Part shown: positions 29,865 through 38,368 of the stretch, piece after piece
How the letters are laid out: every line of letters begins with the position of its first letter
Numbering within the stretch: position 1 is the stretch's first letter
Assembly (NCBI GenBank): GCA_001899065.1
Contig: MKUZ01000009.1
Location: forward strand, 124,001-188,000
DNA: 64,000 bases
Reading direction: 5' to 3'
DNA from: Devosia sp. 66-22
Lineage (GTDB): Bacteria > Pseudomonadota > Alphaproteobacteria > Rhizobiales > Devosiaceae
Notes under the pieces: model-generated
The model's database searches: none
Told to the model about the DNA's origin: nothing
The model's input: only the letters and a program-made list of their open reading frames with translations
Position numbers and translations under genes: made by a program

Positions 29865-30769
29865 GACTTCTTCCGCGGCGCCGATTTGGGCCGTGACTGC
29901 GACCGGGTTGCCGCGTTCTTGGCCCGAGGCCTGGCCGGCGTTGCCGGTGCGGTGGTGGCGGGAGCCGGAGTTGCTGCGGCGGCGAGCGGCTTGTGCGAGG
30001 CGACTTCCTCGCGCACCACGCTGCCGGCCGTCGTATGCTGCTTGGCCCCGCCCTGGCGCAGCTTGCGCTGCTTGGCGAAGATGTTGACGGCCTCCACCAG
30101 CACCGAGAAGCCCATCGCGGCGTAGATGTAGCCCTTCTCGATGTGGAAGCCCATGCCGTCGGCGACCAGCGACACGCCGATCAGCAGCAGGAAGGCGAGC
30201 GCCAGCATCTTGGTGGTGGGGTGCCGCGCGACGAAGCCGGCGATCGGGCCGGACGCGACGAACATCACGCCGACCGCCACGATCACGGCCGCGATCATCA
30301 CCTCGACATGCTGCGCCATGCCGACGGCGGTGATGATCGAGTCGATCGAGAACACCATGTCGATGACGATGATCTGCGCGATGATCGCCGAGAACGCCGC
30401 CTTGGCTGTGCTCTTGAGGTTGTCCTCGTGCGGCTCCTCGATCTCGGCGTGCATCTCGTGCGTCGCCTTGTAGATGAGGAACAGACCACCGCCGAGCAGG
30501 ATCAGGTCCTTCCACGAGTAGGAATGGCCGAAGAGCTCGAACAGATGGCCGTCGAGGCCGATCACCCAGGAGATGACGAGCAGCAGCGCGATACGGAAGA
30601 TCAGCGCCAGGGCGAGGCCGAGCCGGCGGGCGCGATCGGCCTGCTCCTTGGGCAGCCGTGCCACCAGCACCGAGATGAAGACGATGTTGTCGATGCCAAG
30701 CACGATCTCCATCACAGTGAGGGTCGCGAAGGCCGCCCATACCGCCGGGTCGGACAACAGTTCGATCAT
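29861..30769 (-). CDS. TerC family integral membrane protein
   Basis: A 302-residue polytopic membrane protein of the TerC family, which includes tellurite-resistance TerC and Mn2+ exporters such as MeeF/MeeY and Alx. Hydrophobic helices run through residues 10-240. The conserved acidic segments are LTVMEIVLGIDNIVFISVLVA and IVIDMVFSIDSIITAVGM, the paired motifs that carry the likely metal-binding Asp residues. The cytoplasmic C-terminal tail of about 60 residues is Ala/Pro-rich then Lys/Arg-rich (PARPRAKNAATRSQSRPK). It is translationally coupled to the quinone reductase. Manganese efflux is an inference from the family. Confidence 0.9.
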   Translation of the reverse strand: MIELLSDPAVWAAFATLTVMEIVLGIDNIVFISVLVARLPKEQADRARRLGLALALIFRIALLLVISWVIGLDGHLFELFGHSYSWKDLILLGGGLFLIYKATHEMHAEIEEPHEDNLKSTAKAAFSAIIAQIIVIDMVFSIDSIITAVGMAQHVEVMIAAVIVAVGVMFVASGPIAGFVARHPTTKMLALAFLLLIGVSLVADGMGFHIEKGYIYAAMGFSVLVEAVNIFAKQRKLRQGGAKQHTTAGSVVREEVASHKPLAAAATPAPATTAPATPARPRAKNAATRSQSRPKSAPRKKS

Positions 30770-30864
30770 TCAAAGCTCCCGCTAATCGATAGGTGTGGCA
30801 ATCTAGGTGGCCGGCCCTTTGGTTGGAAGTGTCAGGACACGCGAAATCCGCACATCCTGATTGC

Positions 30865-30885
30865 TCCGCGACCACGCGTCGCGGA
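30865..30885. other. Inverted repeat in the terC/yeeE intergenic region
   Basis: Arms TCCGCGAC and GTCGCGGA (8 bp, perfect) flank a 5-base loop, about 80 bases before the YeeE-like start and 95 bases from the divergent terC start. There is no T-run, so it is not a standard terminator. It may be a regulator site or an mRNA leader hairpin. The remaining bases of this 193-base gap show no other clear signal. Confidence 0.4.
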
Positions 30886-30962
30886 ATAAATGCCTTTGCC
30901 GTCCGCTGGTTGCGGGTTGGAGCGGGTGCTAGACTTCAAGCAAATCCCTTGGAGTCTTCCGG

Positions 30963-31403
30963 ATGGACCATTTCTCTCCCATCTCGGCCAGTATCGGTGG
31001 TGCACTGATCGGCCTGTCGGCCGCCCTGCTCTGGCTGGGCAATGGCCGCATCGCCGGCATCTCCGGCATCTTCGGGCAGTTGCTGCCCCCGGCCCGCACG
31101 GTCGTGTGGCGTCTCGTCTTCCTCGTCGCGCTCGTTGCGGGTGCCTTCCTCGCGGCGCTGCTGTTCCCGGCGCTGGGCAATGCGCCGCAACTGGCCGCGC
31201 CGCCGAGTTGGTTCACCGCCGGCGCGCCGGTCTGGATCGCGGTCTCGGGCCTGCTCACCGGCTTCGGCACCAAGATCGGCAATGGCTGCACCTCGGGCCA
31301 CGGGGTGTGCGGGCTGGCCCGGCTCAGCCTGCGGTCGCTGGTTGCGGTCGGCGTGTTCTTCGTCGTCGCCATCCTCACCGTCACCATCACGGGAATTGTC
31401 TGA
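30963..31403 (+). CDS. YeeE/YedE family membrane protein, N-half (PmpA-like)
   Basis: A 146-residue membrane protein, half the size of full YeeE/YedE. YeeE (TsuA) imports thiosulfate, and half-size pairs (PmpA/PmpB) are thought to move sulfur compounds. It has about four hydrophobic helices. The family Cys motif is intact: TKIGNGCTSGHGVCGLARLS near residue 110, where the cysteines form the persulfide relay in YeeE. A helix-capping GNGRIAGISGIFG segment near residue 27 is also typical. Its stop and the next start share one base (TGATG), so the two halves are made together. Confidence 0.9.
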   Translation: MDHFSPISASIGGALIGLSAALLWLGNGRIAGISGIFGQLLPPARTVVWRLVFLVALVAGAFLAALLFPALGNAPQLAAPPSWFTAGAPVWIAVSGLLTGFGTKIGNGCTSGHGVCGLARLSLRSLVAVGVFFVVAILTVTITGIV

Positions 31404-31876
31404 TGAGCCGCGATCTCAACCTGCCCTATCTCGCGGTTGCCGCCGTTGCCGGCCTGCTGTTCGGTTTCGGCCTCTACGTCTCGCAGATGGTCGACCCGCA
31501 GAAGGTGCTGCATTTCCTCGATTTCACCGCCATCCCCAGCGGCGGCTGGGACCCCAGCCTCGCCTTCGTCATGGGCTCGGCGCTGATCGTCATGTTCATC
31601 GCCGTCCGGATCGGCCGGGCGCGCGGCAAGCCGCTGCTCGACGTGCAGTTTCACGAGCCCGAGTTCAACCGGATCGACCGGCCGCTGGTCATCGGCGCTG
31701 CGCTGTTCGGCATCGGCTGGGGCATGTCGGGCATCTGCCCGGGCCCGGCCATCTCGCTGATCGCCTTCTGGCCGCAATACCTGCCGGTCTATCTGCTGGC
31801 GCTGTTCGTCGGCTCCTATGGCGGCTCGTTCATCATCCCGAGCGGGCGCGACAAGCGCCTCGCACTGGCCCGATGA
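31403..31876 (+). CDS. YeeE/YedE family membrane protein, C-half (PmpB-like)
   Basis: The 157-residue partner of the preceding half-transporter, with four predicted helices. The segment IGWGMSGICPGPAISLIAFW, with a single conserved Cys, is the second signature of YeeE/YedE proteins. Another family segment is AGLLFGFGLYVSQMVDPQKVLHFLDF. ATG 31403 overlaps the first half by one base, and its stop overlaps the following hydroxylase (ATGA). Together the two halves should form one transport unit for thiosulfate or a related sulfur species; the direction and substrate are inferred from the family. Confidence 0.9.
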   Translation: MSRDLNLPYLAVAAVAGLLFGFGLYVSQMVDPQKVLHFLDFTAIPSGGWDPSLAFVMGSALIVMFIAVRIGRARGKPLLDVQFHEPEFNRIDRPLVIGAALFGIGWGMSGICPGPAISLIAFWPQYLPVYLLALFVGSYGGSFIIPSGRDKRLALAR

Positions 31877-33024
31877 GCCGCGCGGTCGTCGTCGGCGGGG
31901 GGCTCGCCGGGCTGGCCGCGGCGGTTGCCGTCGCCAAGGCCGGGCTCGAGACGGTCCACCTCGTGCCCAAGGGGCCGCCGGACCGGCGCACCTCGGCGCT
32001 GATGCTGCCCTCGGTGGCCTATCTGCAGTCGGCCGGGCTGGTCCCCGATCCCGCCGCCATTGGCCATCCGCTGACAAATATCCGCATCATCGATGCCACC
32101 CGCCGCCTCATCCGGGCGCCGGAAACGCTGTTCGACAGCGCCGAGATCGGCCAGCCGGCGTTCGGCTGGAACTTCGCCAATGTCAGGCTGGCGGAAGCCT
32201 TCGAGGCGGCCCGCGCCGGCCTTCCCAACCTCTCGACCATCGAGACGACGCTCGACGACCTCGCCCTCGATCCCGATGGCGCGACGCTGACGCTGGGGAC
32301 CGGCGAGACGTTGCGGACCGATCTCGTGGTCGGCGCCGACGGCAAGAAGTCGCGCGTCCGCGAGAGCGCCGGTTTCCGGGCGCGCGAGCACGGTTTCACC
32401 CAGGCGGCGCTGGTCTGCGATCTCGGGCTCGAGCGCCCGATCGGCGGCACCTCCATCGAGTTCCACTATGAGAACGGCCCGTTCACGCTGGTCCCCGCCG
32501 GCGGCAACCGCGCCAATCTGGTGTGGATCGATGAGCGCGACACGCTCAAGGCGGCGCAGGAGGGCGGCAAGGAGCACCTGGCCGCGCTGTTCCGCGAGAA
32601 GTCGCAGCGGCTGTTCGGCGCCGTCGAGCTGCTGACGCCGGCGCATATGTTCTTGCTCTCGACGCTCACCGTCGATATTGCCGGCAAGGACGGCGTGGTG
32701 CTGGTGGGCGAGTCCGCTCATGCCTTCCCGCCCATCGGCGCGCAGGGGCTCAATCTGGGACTGCGCGACGTGGCCGACCTTGCCGCCTCGCTCGCCGCAA
32801 CCGACCTTGCCGCGCCCGGCTTCGCCCTTACCCTCAGCGACGACTATGCCCGCCGCCGCGCCGGCGACCTGATGCGCACCGGCACGGTCGTCGACGCGCT
32901 GTTCCGCTCGCTGCTGGCCGACTTCCTGCCGGCGCAGGCGGCCCGGGCAACGGGCCTGTGGGCACTCAGGCTGGTGCCGCCGCTGCGCCGGAGCGCGTTC
33001 GACGTCGGCATGGGCGTGCGCTGA
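31873..33024 (+). CDS. FAD-dependent UbiH/UbiF-type hydroxylase
   Basis: A 383-residue flavin monooxygenase. It has the dinucleotide fold VVVGGGLAGLAAAVAVAKAG at the N-terminus, the DG motif LVVGADGKKSRVRESAGF near residue 160, and the FAD-binding GD-type motif VVLVGESAHAFPPIGAQGLNLGLRDVADLA near residue 285. These features match the class A aromatic hydroxylases that decorate the ubiquinone ring (UbiH, UbiF, UbiI, UbiL). Which ring position it acts on cannot be told. ATG 31873 overlaps the YeeE-like stop, so it is cotranslated with a sulfur transporter, with no obvious pathway link. A longer in-frame start would overlap the transporter genes and is rejected. Confidence 0.88.
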   Translation: MSRAVVVGGGLAGLAAAVAVAKAGLETVHLVPKGPPDRRTSALMLPSVAYLQSAGLVPDPAAIGHPLTNIRIIDATRRLIRAPETLFDSAEIGQPAFGWNFANVRLAEAFEAARAGLPNLSTIETTLDDLALDPDGATLTLGTGETLRTDLVVGADGKKSRVRESAGFRAREHGFTQAALVCDLGLERPIGGTSIEFHYENGPFTLVPAGGNRANLVWIDERDTLKAAQEGGKEHLAALFREKSQRLFGAVELLTPAHMFLLSTLTVDIAGKDGVVLVGESAHAFPPIGAQGLNLGLRDVADLAASLAATDLAAPGFALTLSDDYARRRAGDLMRTGTVVDALFRSLLADFLPAQAARATGLWALRLVPPLRRSAFDVGMGVR

Positions 33025-33031
33025 AACGAAA

Positions 33032-33055
33032 AAGGGCGCCCGATGGGGCGCCCTT
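33032..33055 (-). terminator. Intrinsic terminator (best for the minus strand)
   Basis: A 10-bp stem AAGGGCGCCC/GGGCGCCCTT with a 4-base loop lies between the convergent hydroxylase and ialB-like genes. On the minus strand the stem is followed by TTTTTCGTTT-like sequence, a good U-tract. On the plus strand only TTCG follows, so termination of the hydroxylase transcript would be weaker. Confidence 0.75.
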
Positions 33056-33076
33056 CGAACTCTCGGTCTGTCCCGC

Positions 33077-33760
33077 TTACTGCGCGGGCGCCGGCTCTTC
33101 GCTCGACAGCTTCTGCCGCGCTGCTTCGGCGCGATCCTGCAGGATCTTCTCCAGGGCGGCCTCACCCGACGCATTCTTGGAGAATTCGTCGAAGGTCAGC
33201 GCCGCTTCGCCATCATAGACCGCCGTGAAGCCGGCGAGGTTGATGGTGATCGTGAGGTCTTCGTTCTTGCGGTTCTTGGCGGTCAGCGTGAGCTTGCCGC
33301 CCTTCTTGAGGCTGTTCACGTAAGCCTCGTTGATCACGAGCTGGGTGGCGCAGGACTGCGGATCGCACAGCATGTAGGGCACGCGGACCGGCTTGCCGCC
33401 GTCGATCTGCCAGGTCACGCCGAACGGCAGCAGGACCCCGAGCGGCACCGCCGCAACGGCGAGCAGGCGGCTTTCCTGGCCCGGATCGTCGCGCAGCAGG
33501 AAGGAGCCGAGGAACTGGTTGTTCTGGGTCACGACGACCTGGCGCATGATGCAGGCGCGCTTGCCGTCTTCGAGGGGATCGCAGATCTTGAGCCAGTTCT
33601 GGTCGGGCGTGGCGGCCGCGGGCGTCCCGGCGGTTCCGGACGGCGACAGGACCTGGTCGGTGGCCGCGCTCGGGGCGGCGGCGTCCTGCGCAACGGCGCC
33701 CAGCGGGAGCGCGAGCGCGGCAAACGTCAGGCCGGCGGCAAGAAGCGATTTGAGATTCAT
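33077..33760 (-). CDS. Invasion-associated locus B (IalB) family protein
   Basis: A 227-residue secreted protein of the IalB family, first linked to erythrocyte invasion in Bartonella but widespread in free-living Hyphomicrobiales. The ATG at 33760, preceded by AAGGAA, gives a signal peptide (MNLKSLLAAGLTFAALALPLGAVAQ) and a Pro/Ala/Thr linker. The domain starts at QNWLKICDPLEDGKRACIMRQ and has a second Cys pair in MLCDPQSCATQLVINEAYV, giving four cysteines that may form two periplasmic disulfides. The C-terminus is Glu/Ala-rich. Function in a non-pathogen is unknown; the name should not be read as evidence of virulence. Confidence 0.88.
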   Translation of the reverse strand: MNLKSLLAAGLTFAALALPLGAVAQDAAAPSAATDQVLSPSGTAGTPAAATPDQNWLKICDPLEDGKRACIMRQVVVTQNNQFLGSFLLRDDPGQESRLLAVAAVPLGVLLPFGVTWQIDGGKPVRVPYMLCDPQSCATQLVINEAYVNSLKKGGKLTLTAKNRKNEDLTITINLAGFTAVYDGEAALTFDEFSKNASGEAALEKILQDRAEAARQKLSSEEPAPAQ

Positions 33761-33991
33761 CGATATTCCTTGGGGTTCCCGAGCGATCGTGCGGCTCTTG
33801 CGGCCGCCTTGCAGTGGCTTGTCCTTCAATGGACGAATTCGGGCAATAACATGGCCAGCATGGGTTTCCAAAGCTTTCTCCGGCCTGCTGTTGCCCCACT
33901 GCATGCGCGATCGCCCGCGCTGCTGTCTAGGCTCGAAACCTGCACCAGATTCCCGGCATGAATTTGACGGTCGACGGGCGAATTGGGGCGC

Positions 33992-36900
33992 CTAGACGGT
34001 GGCATCGGCCAGCTTGGCCATCCGGTTGAGGATTGCCGCCGTGCCCTTGAGCCGCGAGCCGGCATTGGGCCAGTCGCGCGCAAAGGCAAGCTTCTGGTCC
34101 GGCCGCAGCCGCGCCGCCATGCCGGGATCGGACACCATCTTGACCAGCCCGGCGGGGTTGGGAAACTCGTTGTGGCGCAGCGTGACCACGGCGCCTTTGG
34201 GGCCGGCCTCCACCTTCTCGACGTTCGCCGCGCGGCACAGCGCTTTGACCAGAATCACCTTGAGCAGCGCCTCGACCTCGTCGGGCAGCGGGCCGAAGCG
34301 GTCGATCAGCTCGGCGCCGGCCGCATCGATCTCGCGTGCGTCCTTGAGCTCGCCGAGCTGTCGGTAGAGCTGCATGCGCACCTGCAGGTCCGGCACATAG
34401 TGCTCGGGGATCATCACCGGCATGCCCAGCGAGATCTGCGGGCTCCACTCGCCGCCGCCATCATCCTCGTCGTCCAGCATCGTGCCGTCCTTGAGGTTGG
34501 CCACGGCCTCCTCCAGCATCGCCTGGTAGAGCTCGAAGCCCACTTCCTTGATGTGGCCCGACTGTTCCTCGCCCAGCAGATTGCCCGCGCCGCGGATGTC
34601 GAGGTCGTGGCTCGCGAGCTGGAAACCGGCGCCGAGGCTCTCGAGCGACTGCAGCACGCCCAGCCGGCGCTCCGCCGTATCGGTGAGCTTGCGCTGCGGC
34701 GGCACGGTGAACAGCGCATAAGCACGCTGCTTGGAGCGGCCGATGCGGCCGCGGATCTGGTAGAGCTGGGCGAGGCCGAAATGGTCGGCGTGATGCACGA
34801 CGAGCGTATTGGCGTTGGGGATATCGAGGCCGCTCTCGACGATCGTTGTCGCCAGCAGCACGTCGAACTTGCCGTCGTAGAAATTGTTCATGATGTCGTC
34901 GAGCTCGCCGGCCGGCATCTGGCCGTTGGCGACGACGAAGCTGATCTCGGGCACCTGCTCGCGCAGGAACTCGGCGATATCGGGCTGATCCTTGATGCGC
35001 GGCACGACGTAGAAGGCCTGCCCACCACGGTACTTCTCGCGCAGCAGCGCCTCGCGGATCGAAATGGGGTCGAAGGGCGAGATGAAGGTGCGGATGGCGA
35101 GGCGGTCGACCGGCGGCGTCGCGAGGAGGCTCAGGTCGCGCACCCCGGTCAGCGCAAGCTGCAGCGTCCGCGGGATCGGCGTTGCGGTGAGCGTCAGCAC
35201 ATGGATGTTGCCGCGCAGCTCCTTGAGCCGCTCCTTGTGCGCCACGCCGAAATGCTGCTCCTCGTCGATGATGAGCAGGCCGAGGTTCTTGAACTCGATC
35301 GACTTGCTGAGCAGCGCATGCGTGCCCACCACGATGTCGATCTTGCCGCTCGCAACCCCGTCCTTGGCCTCCTTGAGCTCGGCGCTGCTCACCAGCCGCG
35401 AGGCCTGCGCCACGTTTACCGGCAGCCCGGCGAAACGCTCCTTGAAGGTGCGGAAATGCTGGCGGCTGAGCAGTGTCGTCGGCACCACCACGGCCACCTG
35501 CTTTCCCGACATGGCGACGGCATAGGCGGCGCGCAGCGCGACCTCGGTCTTGCCGAAGCCGACATCGCCGCACACCAGCCGGTCCATCACCTTGCCCTGG
35601 GCGAGATCGTCGAAGATCGCGTGGATCGCCGTGAGCTGATCCTCGGTCTCCTCATAGGGGAAGCGTGCCGCGAACTCCTCATAGGCGCCGGTCGAGGTAT
35701 CGATCGGGTCGGCCTTCACCAGGAGGCGCTGCGCGGCGATCTTGATCAGCTGCTCCGCCATGTCGCGGATGCGCTTCTTGAGCTTGGCCTTCTTGGCCTG
35801 CCACGCCACGCCGCCCAGCTTGTCGAGCACCACATCGGCCGTGTCCGAGCCGTAGCGGCTCAGCAGCTCGATGTTCTCGACCGGCAGATAGAGCTTGGTG
35901 TCGCCGGCATATTCGATCTCGACGCAATCGTGCGGCGCGCCCATCGCCTCGATGGTCTTGAGGCCGAGGAAGCGGCCGATGCCGTGATCGACATGCACCA
36001 CCAGGTCGCCCTGCGACAGGCTTGTCGCCTCGGTCAGGGCGTCGGACGCCTTCTTGCGCCGCTGCGGCCGCAGCAGGCGCTCGCCTAGGATATCCTGCTC
36101 GGAGAGGACGACGAGGTCCTCCATCTCGAAACCGGATTCGAGCGGCAGCACCACCAGCGCCGTGGTGTTGGCCGAGGTGGTGACGGCATCCTGCCAGTTC
36201 TCGGCGATGCGCGGATTGCGCAGGCCGTGATCGCCCAGCAATTGCGCCATGCGGTCGCGCGAGCCGTCGGACCAGCAGGCAATCACCGAATGCCGTTTCT
36301 TGCTGCCCGCGCCGCGCAGATGGGTGACGACCGCCTCGAACAGATTGGTGTCCGCCGCCGAGCGCTCCGCCGCGAAATTGTGCCCGAGACGGCCGCCGGC
36401 ATCCTCGGTGCGCGCCTCGTCCGGATGCATGAACGTTGAAAGCTGGATCGCCGAGGTCTCGCCCAGCCGGAAGGGATGGCCGCCGACCTCATAGAGCTGT
36501 TCGGGTGGAACGGGGTTATAGGGCGCCCCGGCGGTCGCCAGTTTCTTGTCGGTGCGCGCCGCCTCGCGCGCCTCGTAGTAGTCCTTGACCTGCGCCTGGC
36601 GGTCGGCAAACGCCTCCTGCGCCTGGTCGTCGAACACGAAGGGCGCGTCGCCGGCATAGTCGGCGAGCCGGTCGAGATGGTCGTAGAAGAAGGCGAGCCA
36701 GTGCTCGTGGCCGGGGAAGCGCTGGCCGGCGCTGATCGCGCCATAGAGCGGATCGTCCACCGTATTGCCGCCGAAGGTCGCGGTGTAGCGGGCGCGGAAG
36801 CGCTTGATCGTCTCGTCGCTGAGCAGCACTTCGCTCATCGGCGCGAGAGCAATCGCGGGCAGATTGCCGGTGGTCCGCTGCGTGTCGGCGTCGAAGGTAC

Positions 36901-37483
36901 GGATCGTTTCGAGCTGGCGGCCGAAGAAGTCGAAGCGGAGCGGGTTCTCCATGCTCGCGGGGAACAGGTCCACGAGGCCGCCGCGCACTGCATATTCGCC
37001 CTGCTCGCGCACTGTGGGCACGCGCAGATAGCCGTTGAGCGAGGCCCAGTTGATCAGCTTCTCGCTGTCGACCACCTGCCCGGCTTTGGCGGCAAAGCTC
37101 ATGCCATCGACAACATCGAGCGGCGGCAGTTTCTGGATCAGCGCATTGACCGCGGTGAGGACGATGGCGCCCTTCGTGCGGTCATCGGCGAGGGCCGACA
37201 GCGTCGTCATGCGCGCCGCGATCGTCACGCCATTGGGCGACACGCGGTCATAGGGCAGGCAGTCCCAGGCCGGCAGCGTCAGGATGGTGTGGCCGGGCAG
37301 CATGGCACGCAGCACGTCGTCCATGCGTTGCAGGCGCCGCCCGTCACGCGCCACGAACACCAGGCTCACCCGGGCGTCGGGTTCGGCCTGCAGGCGTTCC
37401 TCGACGAGGCGCGCCAGCACGAGCGGCTGCATGCCGTCGGGCACGTTGACGATGGTTCGGGTGGGGCGCGTCAGTTCGGTCAT
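33992..37483 (-). CDS. mfd: Transcription-repair coupling factor Mfd
   Basis: Mfd removes RNA polymerase stalled at DNA lesions and recruits UvrA. ATG 37483 overlaps the sdhE stop (ATGA) and gives 1163 residues. The N-terminal UvrB-homology region is followed by the RNA-polymerase-interacting domain (DLVVHVDHGIGRFLGLKTIE, the CarD/RID-like signature). The RecG-like translocase has Walker A CGDVGFGKTEVALR near residue 638, DEEQ box IIDEEQHFGV near 737, and TRG-type motifs after ESGLDIPNANTLV. The C-terminal UvrA-binding-like domain closes the protein. The upstream in-frame extension is Arg-rich and is rejected. About 230 bases separate its end from the ialB-like start, with no gene I can support there. 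Confidence 0.97.
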   Translation of the reverse strand: MTELTRPTRTIVNVPDGMQPLVLARLVEERLQAEPDARVSLVFVARDGRRLQRMDDVLRAMLPGHTILTLPAWDCLPYDRVSPNGVTIAARMTTLSALADDRTKGAIVLTAVNALIQKLPPLDVVDGMSFAAKAGQVVDSEKLINWASLNGYLRVPTVREQGEYAVRGGLVDLFPASMENPLRFDFFGRQLETIRTFDADTQRTTGNLPAIALAPMSEVLLSDETIKRFRARYTATFGGNTVDDPLYGAISAGQRFPGHEHWLAFFYDHLDRLADYAGDAPFVFDDQAQEAFADRQAQVKDYYEAREAARTDKKLATAGAPYNPVPPEQLYEVGGHPFRLGETSAIQLSTFMHPDEARTEDAGGRLGHNFAAERSAADTNLFEAVVTHLRGAGSKKRHSVIACWSDGSRDRMAQLLGDHGLRNPRIAENWQDAVTTSANTTALVVLPLESGFEMEDLVVLSEQDILGERLLRPQRRKKASDALTEATSLSQGDLVVHVDHGIGRFLGLKTIEAMGAPHDCVEIEYAGDTKLYLPVENIELLSRYGSDTADVVLDKLGGVAWQAKKAKLKKRIRDMAEQLIKIAAQRLLVKADPIDTSTGAYEEFAARFPYEETEDQLTAIHAIFDDLAQGKVMDRLVCGDVGFGKTEVALRAAYAVAMSGKQVAVVVPTTLLSRQHFRTFKERFAGLPVNVAQASRLVSSAELKEAKDGVASGKIDIVVGTHALLSKSIEFKNLGLLIIDEEQHFGVAHKERLKELRGNIHVLTLTATPIPRTLQLALTGVRDLSLLATPPVDRLAIRTFISPFDPISIREALLREKYRGGQAFYVVPRIKDQPDIAEFLREQVPEISFVVANGQMPAGELDDIMNNFYDGKFDVLLATTIVESGLDIPNANTLVVHHADHFGLAQLYQIRGRIGRSKQRAYALFTVPPQRKLTDTAERRLGVLQSLESLGAGFQLASHDLDIRGAGNLLGEEQSGHIKEVGFELYQAMLEEAVANLKDGTMLDDEDDGGGEWSPQISLGMPVMIPEHYVPDLQVRMQLYRQLGELKDAREIDAAGAELIDRFGPLPDEVEALLKVILVKALCRAANVEKVEAGPKGAVVTLRHNEFPNPAGLVKMVSDPGMAARLRPDQKLAFARDWPNAGSRLKGTAAILNRMAKLADATV

Positions 37484-37764
37484 TGAGTCTGCAATCGATA
37501 GGCGATGATCTGGCCGAGCAGGTCGGCATCGGCGTCGGCGGGCACGGGCTCCTGGCCCATCACCCATTTGAGGAGATCGGTGTCTTCCTCGTCCATAAGG
37601 GCTTCGAGCCGGTCGAGTTCCGGCGCCGCCAAGCCGTCGAGATGCGCGTCGGCGAACGGGCCGAGCACGAGGTCCATTTCCTTGGTGCCGCGGTGCCAGG
37701 CGCGGTAGCGCAGCCGGCGCCGGCGAATAGCAATGTCTTCACCGGCGTCTTTTGGGGGAGCCAT
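37480..37764 (-). CDS. sdhE: FAD assembly factor SdhE (succinate dehydrogenase assembly factor 2)
   Basis: SdhE helps attach FAD covalently to succinate dehydrogenase SdhA. ATG 37764 gives 94 residues with the family signature RRRRLRYRAWHRGTKEMDLVLG (residues ~12-33, including the functionally important RGTKE/RGxxE). LDRLEALMDEEDTDLLKWVMG follows. Longer in-frame starts reach 37875 and would cover the palindromic operator of brnTA. Its overlap with mfd and divergence from recG is a conserved alphaproteobacterial neighbourhood. Confidence 0.93.
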   Translation of the reverse strand: MAPPKDAGEDIAIRRRRLRYRAWHRGTKEMDLVLGPFADAHLDGLAAPELDRLEALMDEEDTDLLKWVMGQEPVPADADADLLGQIIAYRLQTQ

Positions 37765-37832
37765 GAACGGGTCGTCTCGGAGGATGTGAGCGACGTGCTT
37801 ACGCCTTATGCTGAGCGTCGGCAATGCCGAGA

Positions 37833-37848
37833 TATTGTATATACAATA
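37833..37848. promoter_or_regulatory. Perfect 16-bp palindrome before brnTA (candidate BrnA operator)
   Basis: TATTGTATATACAATA is an exact palindrome 27 bases before the brnT ATG and 68 bases from the divergent sdhE start. It contains a TACAAT hexamer on each strand that could serve as a -10 element, so a protein bound here would block transcription of brnTA and possibly of sdhE-mfd. BrnA antitoxins autoregulate as DNA-binding dimers, which makes it the likely ligand (inference). Confidence 0.6.
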
Positions 37849-37875
37849 ATTGACTTCCGATGTTTGGGGGAGCAT

Positions 37876-38148
37876 ATGGAAATCACATTCGACCCCGGCA
37901 AGCGCGAGCGGACTTTGCGCGAGCGTGGCCTGGATTTCATGGACGTGCCTGCGGTGTTCGCGGGCCGGACTTACGAGTGGATCGATGAGCGTTTCGACTA
38001 TGGCGAAGTTCGCAACACTGTCGTTGGTCGACTAAGCGGACGGATGGTCATCATCATCTGGACACCTGTCGGAAGCGCCCGGCGCATCATTTCGATGAGG
38101 AAAGCAAATGAGCGGGAACAAGAAAGATACGGAAAGTACCTGGGTTGA
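37876..38148 (+). CDS. brnT: BrnT family type II toxin
   Basis: BrnT is a small ribonuclease toxin with a RelE-like fold that stops translation. ATG 37876 gives 90 residues beginning MEITFDPGKRERTLRERGLDF, the typical BrnT start (FDPxKxxxNxxKHGxxF). It continues DVPAVFAGRTYEWIDERFDYGEVRN and ends VIIIWTPVGSARRIISMRKANEREQERY, the conserved strand and basic helix with the RIISARxA-type catalytic/RNA-contact segment. It is followed by the antitoxin, whose start lies inside its coding region (41-base overlap), the standard toxin-first order of this system. Confidence 0.92.
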   Translation: MEITFDPGKRERTLRERGLDFMDVPAVFAGRTYEWIDERFDYGEVRNTVVGRLSGRMVIIIWTPVGSARRIISMRKANEREQERYGKYLG

Positions 38149-38365
38149 TCCGGACGATGCGCCCGAATTGACAGACGAGTGGTTTCAGAAGGCGGATCAG
38201 TACGAGAACGGCGTTCTGGTGAAGCGCGGCCGCCGCCCGCTCGACAATCCCAAGAAGGCGATCTCCCTGCGGGTCGATGCGGACGTGCTCGACAAGTTCA
38301 AGGCCGGGGGGCCGGGCTGGCAGGGGCGGATGAACGAAGCGCTGCGCAAGGCGGCCGGCCTCTAG
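38108..38365 (+). CDS. brnA: BrnA family type II antitoxin
   Basis: The 85-residue antitoxin of BrnT. The N-terminal half is acidic (DDAPELTDEWFQKADQY, the toxin-binding region of BrnA-like proteins). The C-terminal half is a ribbon-helix-helix-type DNA-binding part (KKAISLRVDADVLDKFKAGG followed by GWQGRMNEALRKAAGL). It overlaps brnT by 41 bases and ends three bases before recG, so the pair is transcribed towards recG. It probably represses its own promoter through the upstream palindrome. Confidence 0.92.
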   Translation: MSGNKKDTESTWVDPDDAPELTDEWFQKADQYENGVLVKRGRRPLDNPKKAISLRVDADVLDKFKAGGPGWQGRMNEALRKAAGL

Positions 38366-38368
38366 CCC

